From the NCBI GenBank assembly GCA_020347565.1, contig CP070732.1, positions 170,516 through 234,515 on the forward strand: DNA of 64,000 nt, given 5' to 3'. Below the pieces are notes generated by a model. The model made no database searches, was not told the DNA's origin, and saw nothing but the letters and a program-made list of their open reading frames with translations. The DNA is from Methanobacteriota archaeon. GTDB taxonomy: Archaea; Thermoplasmatota; Thermoplasmata; UBA10834. The translations under genes and the position numbers were made by a program. Positions 1 through 9,200 of the stretch are shown here, one piece after another; within the stretch, counting starts at the first letter, position 1; every line of letters starts with the position of its first letter.

Positions 1-37
1 GAATCTGCTGGTCCTTGACCAGGTTGATGAACTGCAT
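1..37 (-). CDS. possible 5' end of a gene running off the left edge
   Basis: On the minus strand an ATG at 37 opens a frame of 12 codons (MQFINLVKDQQI) before the window ends. The same frame has a stop about 45 bases upstream, so this ATG, or a nearby start, would be the beginning. A short A/T-rich box at about 90-99 is nearly palindromic and could act as a promoter element for both this frame and the methyltransferase on the other strand. Too little is visible to name a product, and the call could be chance. Confidence 0.25.
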   Translation of the reverse strand, partial: MQFINLVKDQQI

Positions 38-146
38 CTGTCTCAGTCTTCCCGCTTCGCCGCTGTACGCGACGAGTTAGCCTCTTGTAGTATTTTAATC
101 CACGTGATGCCATCCTGGTCTGCATCTGCAAGGGAGATTGAAGGGT

Positions 147-785
147 ATGGTGAGCAGAATCGCGATCGCGAGGCAGGCCTGGCAGAGACTGTACTCGAAG
201 AGAGGACTCCAGTACGGGGGGTCAGGGGACCTGTCGACGCTCCGGTCGTTGCTGCGCAAGGACTCTCTCGTCCTCGACGCGGGCTGCGGCGACGGCAAGA
301 TGACCGAGGCCTTCGCGAGGCTGAGCGAGGTGGTCGGGTGCGACTTCTCCCGCGAGGCGTTGCTGAAGCTGAGGGAGCAGCGCGATCAGGAGCTTGATGT
401 GAATCTGGTAGAATGTGACATAGTCCATCTCCCGTTTGCACCTGAAAAGTTCGACCTTGTATCGTGCGTCCACACGCTCTCCCACCTGTTCGCCGAGGAC
501 CGCAACAGGGCGGCCGGGCGGATATCGGGGAGCGTCAAGAGCGGAGGACACGTGTTCGTGGAGGTGTTCGGGCGAGGCGATGTCCGGTTCGGCGAGGGCG
601 AGGAGGTCGAGCCGTTCTCCTACAGGCGCGGGAACGGCATAGTCACCCACTACTTCCAGGAGGGGGAGGTCCAGTCGCTCTTCCCCGGGCTCTCCGTCGT
701 GTCCGAGGGAGGCTCGCTCAGACGCGTGACGTACGGAGCAAAGGCTGGAAGGCGCGACCTGATAAGGGTGCTCCTGGTCAAATGA
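147..785 (+). CDS. class I SAM-dependent methyltransferase
   Basis: The product (212 residues) is a small Rossmann-fold methyltransferase. The SAM-binding motif I reads VLDAGCGDGK at about residues 43-52, followed by an acidic strand end (VVGCDFS) and a motif II/III region (DLVSCVHTLSHL) typical of the UbiE/COQ5-like superfamily. It is expected to be cytosolic, and the substrate cannot be read from sequence. An upstream in-frame TTG at 138 is possible, but the ATG at 147 has the sequence AGGGAG about 10 bases before it. It ends 33 bases before the convergent nitroreductase and has no clear operon partner. Confidence 0.8.
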   Translation: MVSRIAIARQAWQRLYSKRGLQYGGSGDLSTLRSLLRKDSLVLDAGCGDGKMTEAFARLSEVVGCDFSREALLKLREQRDQELDVNLVECDIVHLPFAPEKFDLVSCVHTLSHLFAEDRNRAAGRISGSVKSGGHVFVEVFGRGDVRFGEGEEVEPFSYRRGNGIVTHYFQEGEVQSLFPGLSVVSEGGSLRRVTYGAKAGRRDLIRVLLVK

Positions 786-818
786 TCGATGGTGCGCGTT
801 GCGGAGGCCCGCACGCAG

Positions 819-1343
819 CTATCTGCGCGCGCCGTATTCCTCGTAGCTCACTACGTCCTCGAGGGCCTTCCTGTTCCTGCCGCCGGTGATCATAGAGGCG
901 AGGTCGAGCTTCTTCCGCGGATACCCTACTGAGAGCATCGCCACGACCGACAGCTCGTCCGGTATCGACAGAAGCGAGCGGACTCGGTCCTCGTCGAAGC
1001 TGCCTATCCAGCATGTGCCCAGGCCCTCCTCCGTCGCGGTCAGCACCATGTTCTGCAGAGCTATCGTCGTGTCAACTGCGTACCATTCAGGTGACCCCTT
1101 CCTGTCCCCACACCCCACGATGACGACTGGGGACTCCTTCAGGAAGCCTGCGTATCGTGCTTTAGACAGTTCCGTTCTCTTGGCCTTGTCCGTGACGATG
1201 ATGAACTTCCACGGCTGGAAGTTGCTCGCCGACGGAGCCAGCCTGCCCGACTCCAGCACCTTGTCCAACGACTCCTTCGGGACAGGCGTTGTGTCGTAGG
1301 CCCTCACGGATCTCCTCACCCTTACCGCATCGAACACATCCAT
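819..1343 (-). CDS. nitroreductase-family FMN oxidoreductase
   Basis: The product (174 residues) has the length and layout of a compact nitroreductase. The N-terminal FMN-binding motif VRVRRSVRAYDTTPVP is at residues 7-22. SASNFQPWKFIIV follows, then a central ENxxxxA-like segment (ALQNMVLTATEEGLGTCWIG) and the C-terminal LSVGYPRK loop. Members reduce nitro compounds, quinones or other electron acceptors with NAD(P)H and FMN, and the physiological substrate here is unknown. The ATG at 1343 has AGGTGA 7 bases upstream. It is a single gene, convergent with the methyltransferase. Confidence 0.85.
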   Translation of the reverse strand: MDVFDAVRVRRSVRAYDTTPVPKESLDKVLESGRLAPSASNFQPWKFIIVTDKAKRTELSKARYAGFLKESPVVIVGCGDRKGSPEWYAVDTTIALQNMVLTATEEGLGTCWIGSFDEDRVRSLLSIPDELSVVAMLSVGYPRKKLDLASMITGGRNRKALEDVVSYEEYGARR

Positions 1344-1383
1344 GTGCTGTTCACCTCGGGGCCCGTACGAGGCTGAGCGCTGA

Positions 1384-1671
1384 TTAATCTTTCACCATGC
1401 TGCAACGTGAGTTGCCCTGGCCGCCTGCCGTCCTGGGCGGATGGACCCACGCCGATGACGGGAAGACCTTCGGCGAGGCGTCCGCGACGCCCTCCTTCGC
1501 ACCCGCCCTGCTCGTGCGCGGTCCTGCGATGCATTCACCCCTCGCCCAGGCGGCGTTCGGCCCATGTTCCCTGGAGAGGTAGCGTTCGAGGTCGGCGTCC
1601 AATCGGCGCGTCATCGGCCTGTCGCGTGCGGTAGCGAACAGAAGCGCGTTCAGTATCATCTCGTACATCAT
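1384..1671 (-). CDS. possible small protein, leaderless, divergent from the ThrC-like regulator
   Basis: This is a 95-codon frame. The first 40 residues look protein-like (MMYEMILNALLFATAR, then a charged helix), while the rest is low-complexity and arginine/proline rich. It matches no family I recognise. Its ATG at 1671 lies about 25 bases downstream of a TATA-like half of the palindrome at 1692-1717, which fits a leaderless archaeal transcript. If real, it is divergently paired with the threonine-synthase-like gene. If not, the 1344-1691 stretch is empty. Confidence 0.35.
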   Translation of the reverse strand: MMYEMILNALLFATARDRPMTRRLDADLERYLSREHGPNAAWARGECIAGPRTSRAGAKEGVADASPKVFPSSAWVHPPRTAGGQGNSRCSMVKD

Positions 1672-1691
1672 CGATATCTAGCCGCGCCACG

Positions 1692-1717
1692 GATACATAA
1701 GCAAAGCCTTATGTATC
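1692..1717. promoter_or_regulatory. perfect palindrome forming a divergent TATA promoter/operator
   Basis: GATACATAAG and CTTATGTATC are perfect 10-bp inverted repeats separated by CAAAGC. Each arm is a TATA-like element in one orientation. The right arm would place transcription start near 1738-1742, just before the GTG start at 1750. The left arm would place it near 1670, at the ATG of the small minus-strand frame. The symmetry fits a dimeric winged-helix regulator, and the adjacent gene encodes such a domain, so autoregulation is a reasonable guess. Confidence 0.55.
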
Positions 1718-1749
1718 GCCCTCGGTTCCTATCCATAGGGAGTGGCCGA

Positions 1750-3234
1750 GTGGTGAAGCGGAATTTCGCAGGCGTGAAATGCACGAAGTGCGGGAGCGAC
1801 GCCCCCGTCGGCTCGCCCTTGTCCTGCTGCGATGGATGCGGCGGCCAGCTCAAGGTCGTCATGGACATCGAAGGGATGAAGGAGCACGTCACGAGGGAGA
1901 CGCTCGACGACCGTCGGCTGAGGGGAGTCTGGCGCTACAGGGACATCCTGCCCGTGATAAACCCGAAGGCGATCATATCGCTCGGCGAGGGGAACACGAA
2001 CCTGCTCAGATCGGAGTCGCTCGCACAGATACTCGGGATGAAGCGCCTGTTTGTGAAGGACGAGACGACGAACCCTTCAGGAGCCTTCATCGACAGGGGC
2101 ACTACGGTCGAGATATCCCGCGCCAGGTCGCTCGGGTACAGGTCGGCCTCCTGCGCCTCGTCCGGGAACCTCGCATCCAGCATGGCCGCGTACTGCGCCA
2201 GGGGTGGCATGAATTCGAAGGCCTACCTCCCGGGTGAGATCGACCTGGGGAAGCTGTATCAGATTGTCGCCTATGGTGCCGAGATAGTGCCTGTTTCTGA
2301 CCGCGCAGAGGCAAACGAGGTGCTGCAAACGCTGGACGATGAGACATATCCGGTGACCGGCCGCAACCCCTTCTTCCTCGAGGGCACGAAGACGGTGGCC
2401 GTCGAGATCGTGGACCAGCTTGACTGGCGTGCGCCGGACTGGATCATCGTGCCCGTTGGCAGCGGCGCGCTGCTGTCGATGGTCCACAAGGGACTGGAGG
2501 AGATCCGGCAGCTTGGGCTCGTGGATGAGGTACCAACGAAGCTGATCGGCGTCCAGTTGAAGGGGTGCAGCCCCATCCTGGACAGGCTCAAGGGCAAGTC
2601 GTCGCCGTTCAGCGCCGTGTCCTGCAAGTTCGCGAGGGACATCGCCGTCCCGGATCCGTGCATGGCTGACGAGGCAGCGGACGCCATAAGGGATACCGGA
2701 GGGGACGCTGTGGCGGTGGCTGAGAAGGAGATGGTCGAGTGCGTCGGCGTGCTTGCGAGGAACGAGGGCATCTTCGCCGAGCCGGCCTCTGCCTCCGTCA
2801 TTGCCGGGCTGAGGGGTTTGCTAGATTCCGGAGTCGTCGACAGGTCCGACACGGTTGTCGCCCTGATGACCGGCATCGGCCTGAAGGACCCCGCTGTGGC
2901 GCGCAAGATCGCCTCCGAGAACAGGGTCGCCAGGAGCCTGATGTCCCGCTTCGAGGAGTCGCCCGTTCCGAGGCGCATAGGCGACTCGAAGCTGGCCATC
3001 CTGAGACTCCTGTCCGCCAAAGCCGACTACGCGTACAGCCTGAGAAAGGCGCTCGCGGACACCTGCGGACGGCCCATGAGTCTCGTCAGCGTGTACCAGC
3101 ATCTGTCTGAACTGGTCGATCTTGGACTGATCTCCGTGGAGAAGCACGAGAGGTCTCCCGAACGGAGGATGCGGGTCTTCTATTCACTCACCGAGAGAGG
3201 CATGGAGTTCATGAGGGAGCAGAAGACCGAATGA
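1750..3234 (+). CDS. threonine-synthase-like protein fused to a PadR-like winged helix; PLP lysine replaced
   Basis: The product (494 residues from GTG 1750) has three parts. An N-terminal zinc ribbon uses C11, C14, C27 and C30. A fold-type II PLP domain of threonine synthase type spans about residues 60-395. A C-terminal winged helix spans about 405-494 and has PadR/MarR-like helices (SLVSVYQHLSELVDLGLI) and a basic wing. The motif that carries the PLP lysine in threonine synthase (NPTGSFKDRG) reads NPSGAFIDRG here, so I114 replaces the lysine. SSGN, GSGAL and TGIGLKDP are retained. This suggests a ligand-binding regulator rather than an enzyme, in the way MocR proteins are built on aminotransferases. 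AGGGAG lies 7 bases before the start. GTG 1753 is also possible. The upstream palindrome may be its operator. Confidence 0.85.
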   Translation: MVKRNFAGVKCTKCGSDAPVGSPLSCCDGCGGQLKVVMDIEGMKEHVTRETLDDRRLRGVWRYRDILPVINPKAIISLGEGNTNLLRSESLAQILGMKRLFVKDETTNPSGAFIDRGTTVEISRARSLGYRSASCASSGNLASSMAAYCARGGMNSKAYLPGEIDLGKLYQIVAYGAEIVPVSDRAEANEVLQTLDDETYPVTGRNPFFLEGTKTVAVEIVDQLDWRAPDWIIVPVGSGALLSMVHKGLEEIRQLGLVDEVPTKLIGVQLKGCSPILDRLKGKSSPFSAVSCKFARDIAVPDPCMADEAADAIRDTGGDAVAVAEKEMVECVGVLARNEGIFAEPASASVIAGLRGLLDSGVVDRSDTVVALMTGIGLKDPAVARKIASENRVARSLMSRFEESPVPRRIGDSKLAILRLLSAKADYAYSLRKALADTCGRPMSLVSVYQHLSELVDLGLISVEKHERSPERRMRVFYSLTERGMEFMREQKTE

Positions 3235-3274
3235 ACGGCATATGCGGCGGCTTCCCGCCTCGTCGCCCGTCTGC

Positions 3275-4069
3275 TCATTCGCGAATGAGTCCGGCCTTGC
3301 GACAGGCGTCCATCGCGACGGCCTTGCTGCGCCGCTCGTCGGAGGTGTGAGGGCACACCACCTGGCATGCAGTGCACATCACGTGTGTCCGCCGCGTGAG
3401 CTGGGGCTCGAAGACGTCGAGCGTCGGTCGAAGGTCGTTTCGCTCCCTCTCCTCGGGACTCAGCCCGACGAGACACAACTTGTCGTCGACGACGTAAGGC
3501 TTCAGCGCATCCGCCGGACATGCCTCGATGCAGAGCGCGCAATCCCCACACAGGTCCTCTTCGAAGGCGCCGTCCGGCTCGATCACCGCGTCGGTATACA
3601 CGACGCCCACTCTGAGCCAAGGCCCGTGCCGCGGCGAGATGATCAGCGAGTTCTTCCCGAAAGCGCCTATCCCCGCGAGCCTCGCTATGGCCTTGAACGA
3701 CGTGAACGACCCCTCCTCGTAGGGATAGACCGCGCGGTGATCCCGCTCCTTCATGAACTCCGTCAAGCGGCTGCGTATCCTCGCCAGCGGCGCGTATCCG
3801 GGATACTCATAGGTCTCATCGTCGACATGGACTTCGAGCTCGTGAACGTCGTCGGTGGACTCGACGCCGAACACGACGACGCTCTTCACATCTGGGAGGA
3901 CCTCACTGGGCTTCTTCGACATAGTGTCGATGGTCCATCCGACATGCACTCTGGGAAGCGCTTCGACGTCCTCGGCACTCGCTACTCCGAAGGAAACACC
4001 TCCGTTCGAGATACAGATATCTCTGAGCCGATGCTTCAAATCATCCTCGTCATTGCTCGGTTGCGGCAT
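3275..4069 (-). CDS. QueG-like double [4Fe-4S] cluster oxidoreductase
   Basis: The product (264 residues) resembles COG1600 proteins: an N-terminal α/β region, then GIGAFGKNSLIISPRHG, then a ferredoxin-like part with CGDCALCIEACP and CTACQVVCP, which bind two [4Fe-4S] clusters. Bacterial QueG reduces epoxyqueuosine using cobalamin. Archaea make archaeosine instead, so another substrate is likely. ATG 4069 has GAGG 6 bases upstream and starts right at the domain. A TTG at 4129 would add 20 residues. It lies downstream of the two peptide permeases on the same strand and may be cotranscribed with them. Confidence 0.7.
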   Translation of the reverse strand: MPQPSNDEDDLKHRLRDICISNGGVSFGVASAEDVEALPRVHVGWTIDTMSKKPSEVLPDVKSVVVFGVESTDDVHELEVHVDDETYEYPGYAPLARIRSRLTEFMKERDHRAVYPYEEGSFTSFKAIARLAGIGAFGKNSLIISPRHGPWLRVGVVYTDAVIEPDGAFEEDLCGDCALCIEACPADALKPYVVDDKLCLVGLSPEERERNDLRPTLDVFEPQLTRRTHVMCTACQVVCPHTSDERRSKAVAMDACRKAGLIRE

Positions 4070-4162
4070 GATATCCTCGCGCACCCCGATAGGGCGTATC
4101 ACATATCTCTCAGTTCCGTTGTCTGGCAACCCTCGGACGGGTTCCCGGTATCAGATGACAGG

Positions 4163-5101
4163 TCATCTCTGCCTGAGCTTCGGGTTCAGAACCTCGTCCA
4201 TCGCATAGCCGACGAACGTGAACCCTAGGACCACGAAGACTATGCAGAGTCCAGGCATGATGATGAAGGCGTAAGGCCCGTTGAGCATCACGGATTGGTC
4301 GTACGCTTCCGAGAGTATATGGCCCCAGGTCTCCACGTCCTGGGGGCCGAGCCGCAGGAAGCTGAGGGTCGCCTCGGACAGGATGCATATCGCGATGGTC
4401 AGGATCGCGTTGGCAAAGACGAGCGGGACTACATTGGGAAAGATATGTTTCGTGACGATGTAGCCATCGCCAGCTCCTATCGCCCTGGCTCGCTCGACGA
4501 ACTGCCGCTCCTTAAGGGAGAGCACCTGTGCCCTCACTATCCTGGATGTCGTCGACCATCCAGTCACCCCTATCACGACGATGACCGTCCAAAGGCTCCT
4601 TGTTTCAAGCACCGCAGCCAGCACCATCATCAGGACGAGCCAGGGTATCGACAAGAACATGTCGTTGACCCTCATGATCACTTCGTCCTTCCAGCCGCCC
4701 CAGTATCCAGATGCCATTCCGACGATTGTGCCCAAACCCATGGAGATGATCATCGCGGCGAAACCTACTATCAGAGAGGCCTCAGTGCCTTCGGCTGTCC
4801 TGGTCAGGACATCCCTTCCCATGTTGTCCGTCCCGAATGGGTGCTCCCAACACATGTCCAGCAGTGCGACGTACTGCCCAGTCTCGTATCTGTCGTACTC
4901 AACGAAGAGTCTCGCATAGATCGCGACGATTATGAAGAACGCGATGATGATGAGCCCCGTCTTCCCCATCCATGTCTTGAGGAACGTGTCCGTGACCCTT
5001 CCGATGCCCTTTGCCGTCAGTCCAAGCTTGTCTGCCAGGACTGGGTTTCGTGAGAATATCCTCCTGGTCGCCTTGTCCAAGACTCTCTCGAATTTGACCA
5101 T
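4163..5101 (-). CDS. ABC peptide/oligopeptide permease, DppC/OppC type
   Basis: The product (312 residues) is a BPD_transp_1 inner-membrane permease. It has an N-terminal hydrophobic helix (KTGLIIIAFFIIVAIYARLF), an OppC-type N-terminal region with the HPFGTDNMGRDVLTR motif, and a core of five further helices with the ATPase-coupling loop ERARAIGAGDGYIVTKHIFP. It would form the heterodimeric channel with the gene just upstream and receive peptides from the PKD-containing binding protein. ATG 5101 has AGGTGA 5-6 bases upstream, and GTG 5110 is an alternative start. No ATPase gene follows. Confidence 0.88.
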   Translation of the reverse strand: MVKFERVLDKATRRIFSRNPVLADKLGLTAKGIGRVTDTFLKTWMGKTGLIIIAFFIIVAIYARLFVEYDRYETGQYVALLDMCWEHPFGTDNMGRDVLTRTAEGTEASLIVGFAAMIISMGLGTIVGMASGYWGGWKDEVIMRVNDMFLSIPWLVLMMVLAAVLETRSLWTVIVVIGVTGWSTTSRIVRAQVLSLKERQFVERARAIGAGDGYIVTKHIFPNVVPLVFANAILTIAICILSEATLSFLRLGPQDVETWGHILSEAYDQSVMLNGPYAFIIMPGLCIVFVVLGFTFVGYAMDEVLNPKLRQR

Positions 5102-5110
5102 TATTCTCAC

Positions 5111-6097
5111 CTACGTTATCTGGACACGAGGGTCCAGTTTCACCAGTACCAAGTCAGCGATCAGATTGGCCACGACGACGGCCACTCCGCCAATCAGGAA
5201 TATGAACTGACACATCGGATAGTCGCTGTTCCAGATCGCCTGTATTGTGTACCATCCTATGCCTTTGTAGTTGAAGACGATCTCGACTTGGAACGCCCCA
5301 CCGAATATGAACGCCACGTCCATCGCCAGCGTGGTCACGATGGGCAGCCGCGCATTGGGCCCGGCGTGCCTCTTCATGACCTCCCTCCCGCTCAGTCCCT
5401 TGGCGTAGGCTGTGACGATGTAGTCTTCCGTAAGGACGTCAACGAGAGAGTTCCTCATAATCAATATTATTCCGGCCAGCGCTCCTATCGTCATCGTCGC
5501 AGCGGGGAGCACCATGTGTTCGATAACATCGATGATTTTGTCGAAACTCAAAGGAAACAGGTGCGTGCCGGGTTCCATCCTATCGGAGGACGGAAACCAA
5601 GACAACCAGCCCGCGAAGATGATCAGCAGCACCAGAGCGAACCAGAACACTGGCATGCCATAGAAGAAGATGCCGAAGCCCGATATCGTTATATCCGAGG
5701 CTTTGCCTCGTTTCATTGCGGCGATTTTACCAAGGGCGACTCCGATGATGAAAGTGAAGGCAGTAGCTGTGCCGATCAATAAGACGGTCCACCCCACGGC
5801 TGCTTTGGTGACATCGACCACATCCTCTCTGTACGTATACGATATTCCCCACTCCAATGTGAAAGTGTCAATCATGTAGTTGACATATTGTTCCGGGAGG
5901 GAATCGTTCAGGCCCATAATCTCGACGTTCCTCCAGTATACGGACATAGGCGTCTGAGGATCTCTCTTCATCATCAGGAGCGCCGGATCAGCTGGCACCA
6001 TTCTGAACAGCACGAAGTTGAGTGACATTATCAGGAGAATCGTGATGAATGCGTTGAACAACCTTCTTGCGAGAATCCTTCTGAACGGTTTGCCCAA
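5111..6097 (-). CDS. ABC peptide/oligopeptide permease, DppB/OppB type
   Basis: The product (328 residues) has the DppB layout: a first membrane helix after a basic N-terminus (FRRILARRLFNAF), a periplasm-like loop with the conserved PADPALL segment, then five more helices. The coupling loop is TAYAKGLSGREVMKRHAGPN and the C-terminus is VLVKLDPRV. It starts at a TTG with AGGAGAGG 7 bases upstream. It ends one codon-width before the DppC-like gene and follows the binding-protein gene by 132 bases, so the three form a transport unit. Confidence 0.88.
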   Translation of the reverse strand: MGKPFRRILARRLFNAFITILLIMSLNFVLFRMVPADPALLMMKRDPQTPMSVYWRNVEIMGLNDSLPEQYVNYMIDTFTLEWGISYTYREDVVDVTKAAVGWTVLLIGTATAFTFIIGVALGKIAAMKRGKASDITISGFGIFFYGMPVFWFALVLLIIFAGWLSWFPSSDRMEPGTHLFPLSFDKIIDVIEHMVLPAATMTIGALAGIILIMRNSLVDVLTEDYIVTAYAKGLSGREVMKRHAGPNARLPIVTTLAMDVAFIFGGAFQVEIVFNYKGIGWYTIQAIWNSDYPMCQFIFLIGGVAVVVANLIADLVLVKLDPRVQIT

Positions 6098-6229
6098 GTA
6101 TCATCCTCTCCTTCGTTTCTCCATGTCCCTTGGCTCGGAACGTCTCTAAGGCTCTTTTCCTGCAAGCGCACGTCTTCACAGATGAAGGGTAAAGGGTTTG
6201 GCGTGGTTTCCCGGAATAGGTCCGTCAGG

Positions 6230-9200
6230 TCATCCTGGCTGCGGAGGTTCCTCCTCCGGAGGCGCGGGAATCTCAGCTTCTGAGCCTGCCTCCTCGGCCA
6301 TCTCCGACGGCGTCATACCTTCCATATCGCCAGCGATGCTCGGCTCCCTGCCTCTCCCTTTGCGCTTCATGAGCACAAAGGCTGTGACCAATAGCACCAG
6401 GACAATCAGCGGTATGATCAAGAGCAGCAGCACATCGATCCCGCCACCCTCGTCCTCCTCCTCGACAGTGATAAGGATTGTCTGGGAGATCGGAGTCATG
6501 TCCGAGTGATCTTGGTCGTCCATGACAGACGCCGTCACTGAGTATGCGCTCTCGCGCCCTTCCTCGTACGCGTACGAGAACTCGACGGTCCTGTTCACCA
6601 ACGGGTCGGAGTCGAACTCGAATGTCTCAGGCGTCGAGCCGTCGCCGAAGTCCAGCATGATGGTGAGGTAGTCGCCCTCCTTGTCGCTCACGGTGACATT
6701 GAAGTAGATGACCTCACCCGGGACATAGGAGTCACCGGCAGGGTCACTCCTTGTGACCTCCACCAGCTGCGGTCTCATGTTGGCCTCGTAGACGGTCACG
6801 GCTGCAACGGCGGATTCGTTGTTGCGCTTGCCGTCATCCGCCCAAGCCGTCAGCTCGAAATTACCCGTCGCGTTATACGCGTGCGAGGAGGCATACCCGT
6901 CCTCTGGGTCGCCCATGGTCATGGAGCTGTCGTCACCCCAGTCGTACCAAACGGTCAACGGGTCCCCGTCCGGGTCGCTTGCGCTCACTGGCCTGACGGT
7001 CTTGGACTCGTTGTAGTAGAACGAGTAGGCGCTCGCAAGCAGGATCTCTGGCGGCTTGTTCACGGCCACTGTCAAGTTCTTCGACGCTGACACGTTGTGC
7101 GAGCCATCGTCGATGTACACCGTCACCGTGTAGACGCCTTCCTCATCGTAGATGTGCGAGAACTCAGCGTACTGCATGTCTGAGGTGGCACCGGCGGTGT
7201 TGTTCACCCCTAAGTCGCTGTCGTCACCGAAGTCGATGGTGACGGTCAACGCGTCCTCGTTCGGGTCCGACGCGCCCACAGTCAACATCACTGGCAAATC
7301 TACCGTGGCCGGGTTCGGGCTCTGTTTGATCGATATGGATCCGGGTGGGGCCTCCTCTCCGGCCGCGAGTATGATCGCGTAGACCGTGGTGGACACGTTA
7401 TGTCCTTCTCCGTCGTCGACATATATGACGACTGGATATGTTCCCGCAGCGGTCCATTCGTGTTCGACCGTTGACGTAGCCTCTTCTCCTATCTTGGACG
7501 ACATGTCATGGTTGGTCACGTTGAACGAGCCGTCTCCCCAGTCCCACGTGAACCTCAAGCTGTCCGGGTCCGGGTCGCTCGCAACGGCTTCGCAGGCGAT
7601 TGGCTGCCCTTCCAAACCCGATATGTTGGTGGCCATCGGGGCTGTCGGAGGCATGTTCTCGTACACGCTATACGTCTTATGGACTGAAACGTTATGTGTT
7701 GGGTCGTTCTGGTCGCTAGCTCCGTCCCATACCCACACTGAGACGTCGTATTCACCGATCGCGTCCCACGTATGAGTCTGCTCATCCTGCTCCATCGTGT
7801 CGTTTGCCACTGGCTGATGAAGCTGAGTCGTGTAGGTACCATCTCCCCAGTCCCATGTAAACAAGAGCCCCTCGCCGTCCGGACCCTGCTCATGATCCGA
7901 TGCCCATATGGACCAGGTGGTCTCGTCGTCCACGTAGGCGCGGAGCGGCGACACCGTGAGTCCTTCGAGGGTTGGCCCGAGGTTCGGTTCTGGGAGAACG
8001 TTGACCACGGCAGTCTGGATATTCTCGTATTCGTGGTACGGATCCGACAAGCCAACCGTGAGGTTGTACGTGCCGACAGTCTCATACGTGTATGTCCACT
8101 CCACCCACGAGGGCTGCGTCGTGTCGCCGGACACAGTCATACTCTCGAACTCGTCGATTCCTCCATCCCCGGCCGTCCAGTTCACGGTTATCTCGTCGCC
8201 TTCCAGATCCGAGACCTCTATCTCGAATGTGATCGGGACGTCCACCTCCCGGTCATAGCCAGAAGACAGAGAGGTATCGAAGACCGGGAAAGAGTTGGCT
8301 TCCACAGGCTCGAGATCGTACCATATCCAGAGCATGTCGGAGATTATCGTTCTCGCGACGTGCTCCTCCCAGTTGCCCCAACCATCGTATCTCATTGTGG
8401 TGAAGGCATAGAGGCCCGCGGGATGCAGTGGCGGGAACTCCGTGTAGGTCTCGTATATCGCTTCCTGAAGCTCGTCCACGAGAACCTTCCTCGCGTTGAT
8501 GTCATTCGTCCTCAACGCCTCATCGAATGTGTCGTCGAAGCCGCATCGAGCGACGGCGTTATCGTAGTCCTCCCACCACCATCCGTCCGGTTCGTTGAGG
8601 CCGCCCTGGCAGATGGGTCCCACACAGTTGTAACCTCCTTCTCTCACCTGATTCGTCAACCAGCAGGCGAGGTTGGATAACGGCTCGGGGCCCCAGTACC
8701 ATGACCACACCCACAGATCGTACTCGCACTGGTACCATATGTCGTTCGTGAACGGGCCTGCGGGATATGAATTGAAGTCGAACTTGATGCCTGCCTGTGC
8801 CGCCCAGGAGACCCAGGCCTGGCCTATCGTAGTGTAGGCAGGGTCGCTGTCTGGGACGTCTAGACGGAATTCCAGCTCAGCGCCGAGCGCCGCTCCGTAA
8901 TCGGTGTACGCGAGGGAGTCTTCCGTAACCTCGAGATAATCGTCCCCATCCGTGTCTTCGTATCCCGCGGCTATCAGCATATCCATGGCCGCCGCAGGGT
9001 CGAAGGGTAGGGGATTCGAGAGATTCGCATGCCAGAAGCCAGGGTTGAGCACGGTGTCCGCCTGGTCCGCCATGTTGTGGAAGTAGAGCGTCTCCAGCAG
9101 GTCCTTGTTTAGAGTCATCCCGATCGCCTTCCGGACGGTCCTGTCGAGGAGGATGTGGTTTCCGCTCTCGGCGTACCCTATCTTTTGCCTGAGCTCGAGC

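Noticed and set aside
1750-3234. Annotation as an active threonine synthase
   Set aside because: The PLP lysine is replaced by isoleucine and a DNA-binding domain is attached, so catalysis is unlikely.
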